A stretch of 26,041 nucleotides of DNA from CAYNST01 sp964641175 (GTDB lineage: Bacteria; Pseudomonadota; Gammaproteobacteria; Pseudomonadales; Cellvibrionaceae), in contig CAZXLJ010000040.1 of assembly GCA_964641175.1 (NCBI GenBank), positions 1-26,041 of the forward strand, written 5' to 3'. Below are positions 23,839-26,041 of the stretch, in pieces. Every line of letters starts with the position of its first letter. Positions within the stretch are counted from its first letter, which is position 1. Under the pieces are notes generated by a model. The model was given only the letters and a program-made list of their open reading frames with translations, was not told where the DNA came from and did no database searches. The translations under genes and the position numbers were made by a program.

Positions 23839-26041
23839 ATGAACCGAAATACTTTTGGTGCAAAGCGACAGCTAAGTGTCGATGGCACCAGTTACCAGTA
23901 TTACCATCTGCCGGCATTGGCTTCCGAGTGCGATCTGGACCACTTCCCTTACAGTTTGAAAATTCTTCTGGAGAACCTGCTGCGTACAGAGGACGGGCGC
24001 GCGGTGACCCGGGAAGACGTGCTGGCGCTGTGTCGCTGGGACGAAAAAGTCCAGTCTGAGCACCCCATCGGGTTCACCCCGTCCCGCGTGATCCTGCAGG
24101 ACTTCACCGGCGTACCGGCGGTCGTCGATCTGGCGGCAATGCGCTCGGCCATTGAGAAGCTCGGCGGTGATCCTAACCGCATTAATCCGCTGGGGGCGGT
24201 GGACCTCGTCATCGACCACTCGGTTATGGTCGACTTCTTTGGCGATAACGACGCCCTCGAACGCAATACAGAACTTGAGTTCCACCGGAACCGGGAGCGC
24301 TACCAGTTTTTACGCTGGGGGCAGTCCGCATTTTCGAATTTCCGGGTGGTGCCGCCGGGCACTGGCATTGTCCATCAGGTGAATCTTGAATATCTCGCCT
24401 CGGTCGTTGCCACCTTGACGATCGATGGCGAACCCACACTGCTTCCCGATACGCTGGTGGGCACGGATTCTCACACCACCATGATCAACGGCCTGGGGGT
24501 GCTGGGCTGGGGTGTCGGCGGCATTGAGGCCGAAGCCGCGATGCTGGGCCAACCGGTGTCGATGCTCATCCCGCAAGTGGTGGGTTTTGAGCTGACGGGT
24601 GCATTGCCGCCGGCTGCTACGGCTACAGACCTGGTTCTCACGGTGACGGAAATCCTGCGCAAGCGCGGAGTCGTGGGCAAATTTGTGGAGTTCTTTGGTG
24701 CAGGCCTGAGCCATCTGCCCCTGGCAGACCGCGCCACGATTGCCAACATGGCTCCGGAATACGGCGCGACCTGCGGCATATTCCCGATCGATTCAGAAAC
24801 CATCCGCTATCTGCGCTTGACCGGACGCGACGAACATCAGCTCAATGTGATCGAGGCCTACGCCCGCGCGCAGGGGTTGTGGCGGGATGACAGCACCCCC
24901 GCACCCCGTTATAGCGAACGGCTTAGTCTGGATCTGGGCACGGTAGTGCCCAGTCTGGCCGGCCCGCGAAGGCCACAGGACAGGATCGATTTGAGCCGGG
25001 CCCGAGAAGCATTTAACCTCCATCTGCAGCAGGTACTGGAGGAGCGTGACCAGGTCATCACCAGGGAGCAGCTCAGTAACTTCGCCTGTGATCCGGAGGG
25101 GTCATCAACGGTGCGTGCCGTCGAAGATGGCATGCTGGTGGAGTGGAATGGTGTCGAGTTTGTACTGAAACACGGCGCCGTGGTGATCGCCGCGATTACC
25201 AGTTGTACCAACACATCCAATCCCGCCGTGCTGATAGCCGCCGGGTTGCTGGCCCGCAATGCCGTGAAGCGGGGCCTGCAGGTCAAGCCCTGGGTGAAGA
25301 CCAGTTTTGCGCCGGGCTCTCAGGTCGTGCCGGGATATCTGGCGGCGGCCGGTCTTATGGATGCGCTGGAATGGTTGGGATTCAACATCGTCGGGTTCGG
25401 CTGCACCACCTGTATCGGCAATTCGGGGCCGCTGCCGGAACCGGTCAGTGAAGCGATTCGCCAGGGCCAGCTTCATGTTGCCGGTGTCCTGTCCGGCAAC
25501 CGCAACTTTGAAGGTCGGATCCATCAGGATGTACCCGCGAACTACCTGGCCTCACCGCCCCTTGTGGTGGCGTATGCGCTGGCCGGCACCGTCGACATCC
25601 AGCTGGACAGGGATCCGCTGGGGCATGATGAGCAGGGCAGGCCGGTGTATCTGCGCGATCTGTGGCCATCGCCTCAGGAGGTGAGCGATACCATCGCCCA
25701 GTCCGTGTCAGCGGCGCTGTATCGCGAGCGCTATGCCGATGTATTCACGGGGACCGGGCAGTGGCAGTCCCTGCCGATACCCGAGGGTGCGATCTATGAC
25801 TGGCCCGAATCGACCTACGTAAAACATCCGCCCTATTTCACGGGCATGACTTCAACCGTTCCAGAACCCCATCCCATCGTAGGCGCCCGCTGTCTGGTCA
25901 AGGTAGGGGATTCCATCACCACCGATCATATTTCTCCTGCCGGCGCCATCCGCGCCGACAGCCCGGCCGGCCGGTATCTGACAGAACACGGAGTAAAGCT
26001 TGCGGACTTCAACAGCTACGGTTCGCGCCGCGGCAATCATG
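23839..26041 (+). CDS. acnA: Aconitate hydratase A, 3' end beyond the window
   Basis: AcnA interconverts citrate and isocitrate in the TCA cycle, using a [4Fe-4S] cluster in the cytoplasm. ATG at 23839 follows AGGAGG (23828-23833) at 5-bp spacing. The 734 codons present cover domains 1-3 and the beginning of domain 4; family members are about 890-920 aa, so the frame is still open at the window edge. Cluster ligands are Cys456 (ITSCTNTSNP), Cys522 and Cys525 (GFGCTTCIGNSGP), with the 66- and 3-residue spacing of E. coli AcnA. LVGTDSHTTMINGLGVLGWGVGG, VLSGNRNFEGRIH and GDSITTDHISPAG are further aconitase signatures. It follows pqiC by 96 bp. The Shine-Dalgarno lies in the palindrome CCTCCAGGAGG, which might mask it slightly. 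Confidence 0.96.
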   Translation, partial: MNRNTFGAKRQLSVDGTSYQYYHLPALASECDLDHFPYSLKILLENLLRTEDGRAVTREDVLALCRWDEKVQSEHPIGFTPSRVILQDFTGVPAVVDLAAMRSAIEKLGGDPNRINPLGAVDLVIDHSVMVDFFGDNDALERNTELEFHRNRERYQFLRWGQSAFSNFRVVPPGTGIVHQVNLEYLASVVATLTIDGEPTLLPDTLVGTDSHTTMINGLGVLGWGVGGIEAEAAMLGQPVSMLIPQVVGFELTGALPPAATATDLVLTVTEILRKRGVVGKFVEFFGAGLSHLPLADRATIANMAPEYGATCGIFPIDSETIRYLRLTGRDEHQLNVIEAYARAQGLWRDDSTPAPRYSERLSLDLGTVVPSLAGPRRPQDRIDLSRAREAFNLHLQQVLEERDQVITREQLSNFACDPEGSSTVRAVEDGMLVEWNGVEFVLKHGAVVIAAITSCTNTSNPAVLIAAGLLARNAVKRGLQVKPWVKTSFAPGSQVVPGYLAAAGLMDALEWLGFNIVGFGCTTCIGNSGPLPEPVSEAIRQGQLHVAGVLSGNRNFEGRIHQDVPANYLASPPLVVAYALAGTVDIQLDRDPLGHDEQGRPVYLRDLWPSPQEVSDTIAQSVSAALYRERYADVFTGTGQWQSLPIPEGAIYDWPESTYVKHPPYFTGMTSTVPEPHPIVGARCLVKVGDSITTDHISPAGAIRADSPAGRYLTEHGVKLADFNSYGSRRGNH

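Overview
The window reads as chromosomal DNA of a gammaproteobacterium. The strongest clues are conserved gene orders: the zapB-like/zapA/6S RNA/5-formyl-THF cyclo-ligase strand facing ygfB-pepP-ubiH-ubiI, a full pqiABC operon, and ilvA and acnA of gammaproteobacterial type. Genus cannot be fixed from the sequence alone; a marine or halophilic Oceanospirillales/Alteromonadales-type lineage is a guess. No phage, transposase, integrase or CRISPR array was seen.

Layout. 1-360: a tRNA-Phe gene (minus strand) with a near-consensus sigma-70 promoter and two tandem intrinsic terminators. Beyond them lies a split, direct copy of the tRNA-Phe 3' end interrupted by a 69-bp element that can fold into a four-way junction. 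645-2732: a sigma-54 promoter, an Amt ammonium transporter and an unrecognised 219-aa protein. 2777-4294: SelO protein AMPylase on the minus strand. 4484-7498: a compact three-gene cassette (sulfotransferase, GT4 glycosyltransferase, DUF2334 polysaccharide deacetylase) that looks like a small pathway for a modified, possibly sulfated glycan or glycolipid. 7563-8180: hemolysin III family membrane protein. 8333-10879: a two-partner-secretion exoprotein with an RTX-like tail and no secretion partner in the window, followed by about 700 bp of gene-poor, locally AT-rich DNA. 11598-13130: threonine deaminase IlvA. 13428-13571: an unannotated 47-codon single-pass membrane protein. 13708-15151 (minus): 5-formyl-THF cyclo-ligase, 6S RNA, ZapA and a ZapB-like coiled coil, headed by a strong sigma-70 promoter.

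15311-26041 (plus): ygfB, pepP, ubiH, ubiI, pqiA, pqiB, pqiC and acnA (cut by the window end). All point the same way; ubiI-pqiA and pqiB-pqiC are tightly packed. The 100-N gap between ubiH and ubiI is an assembly artefact, because the 55 bases on its left are repeated exactly on its right. The two contigs therefore overlap and nothing is missing.

Functionally, the right half combines ubiquinone biosynthesis (UbiH, UbiI) with envelope lipid transport (PqiABC), cell division (ZapA, ZapB-like) and central metabolism (IlvA, AcnA, folate salvage). The left half carries nitrogen uptake and accessory surface functions. The best candidates for undescribed biology are the sulfotransferase/glycosyltransferase/deacetylase cassette, the TPS-RTX hybrid exoprotein, the tRNA-remnant cloverleaf element and the 47-aa membrane protein.
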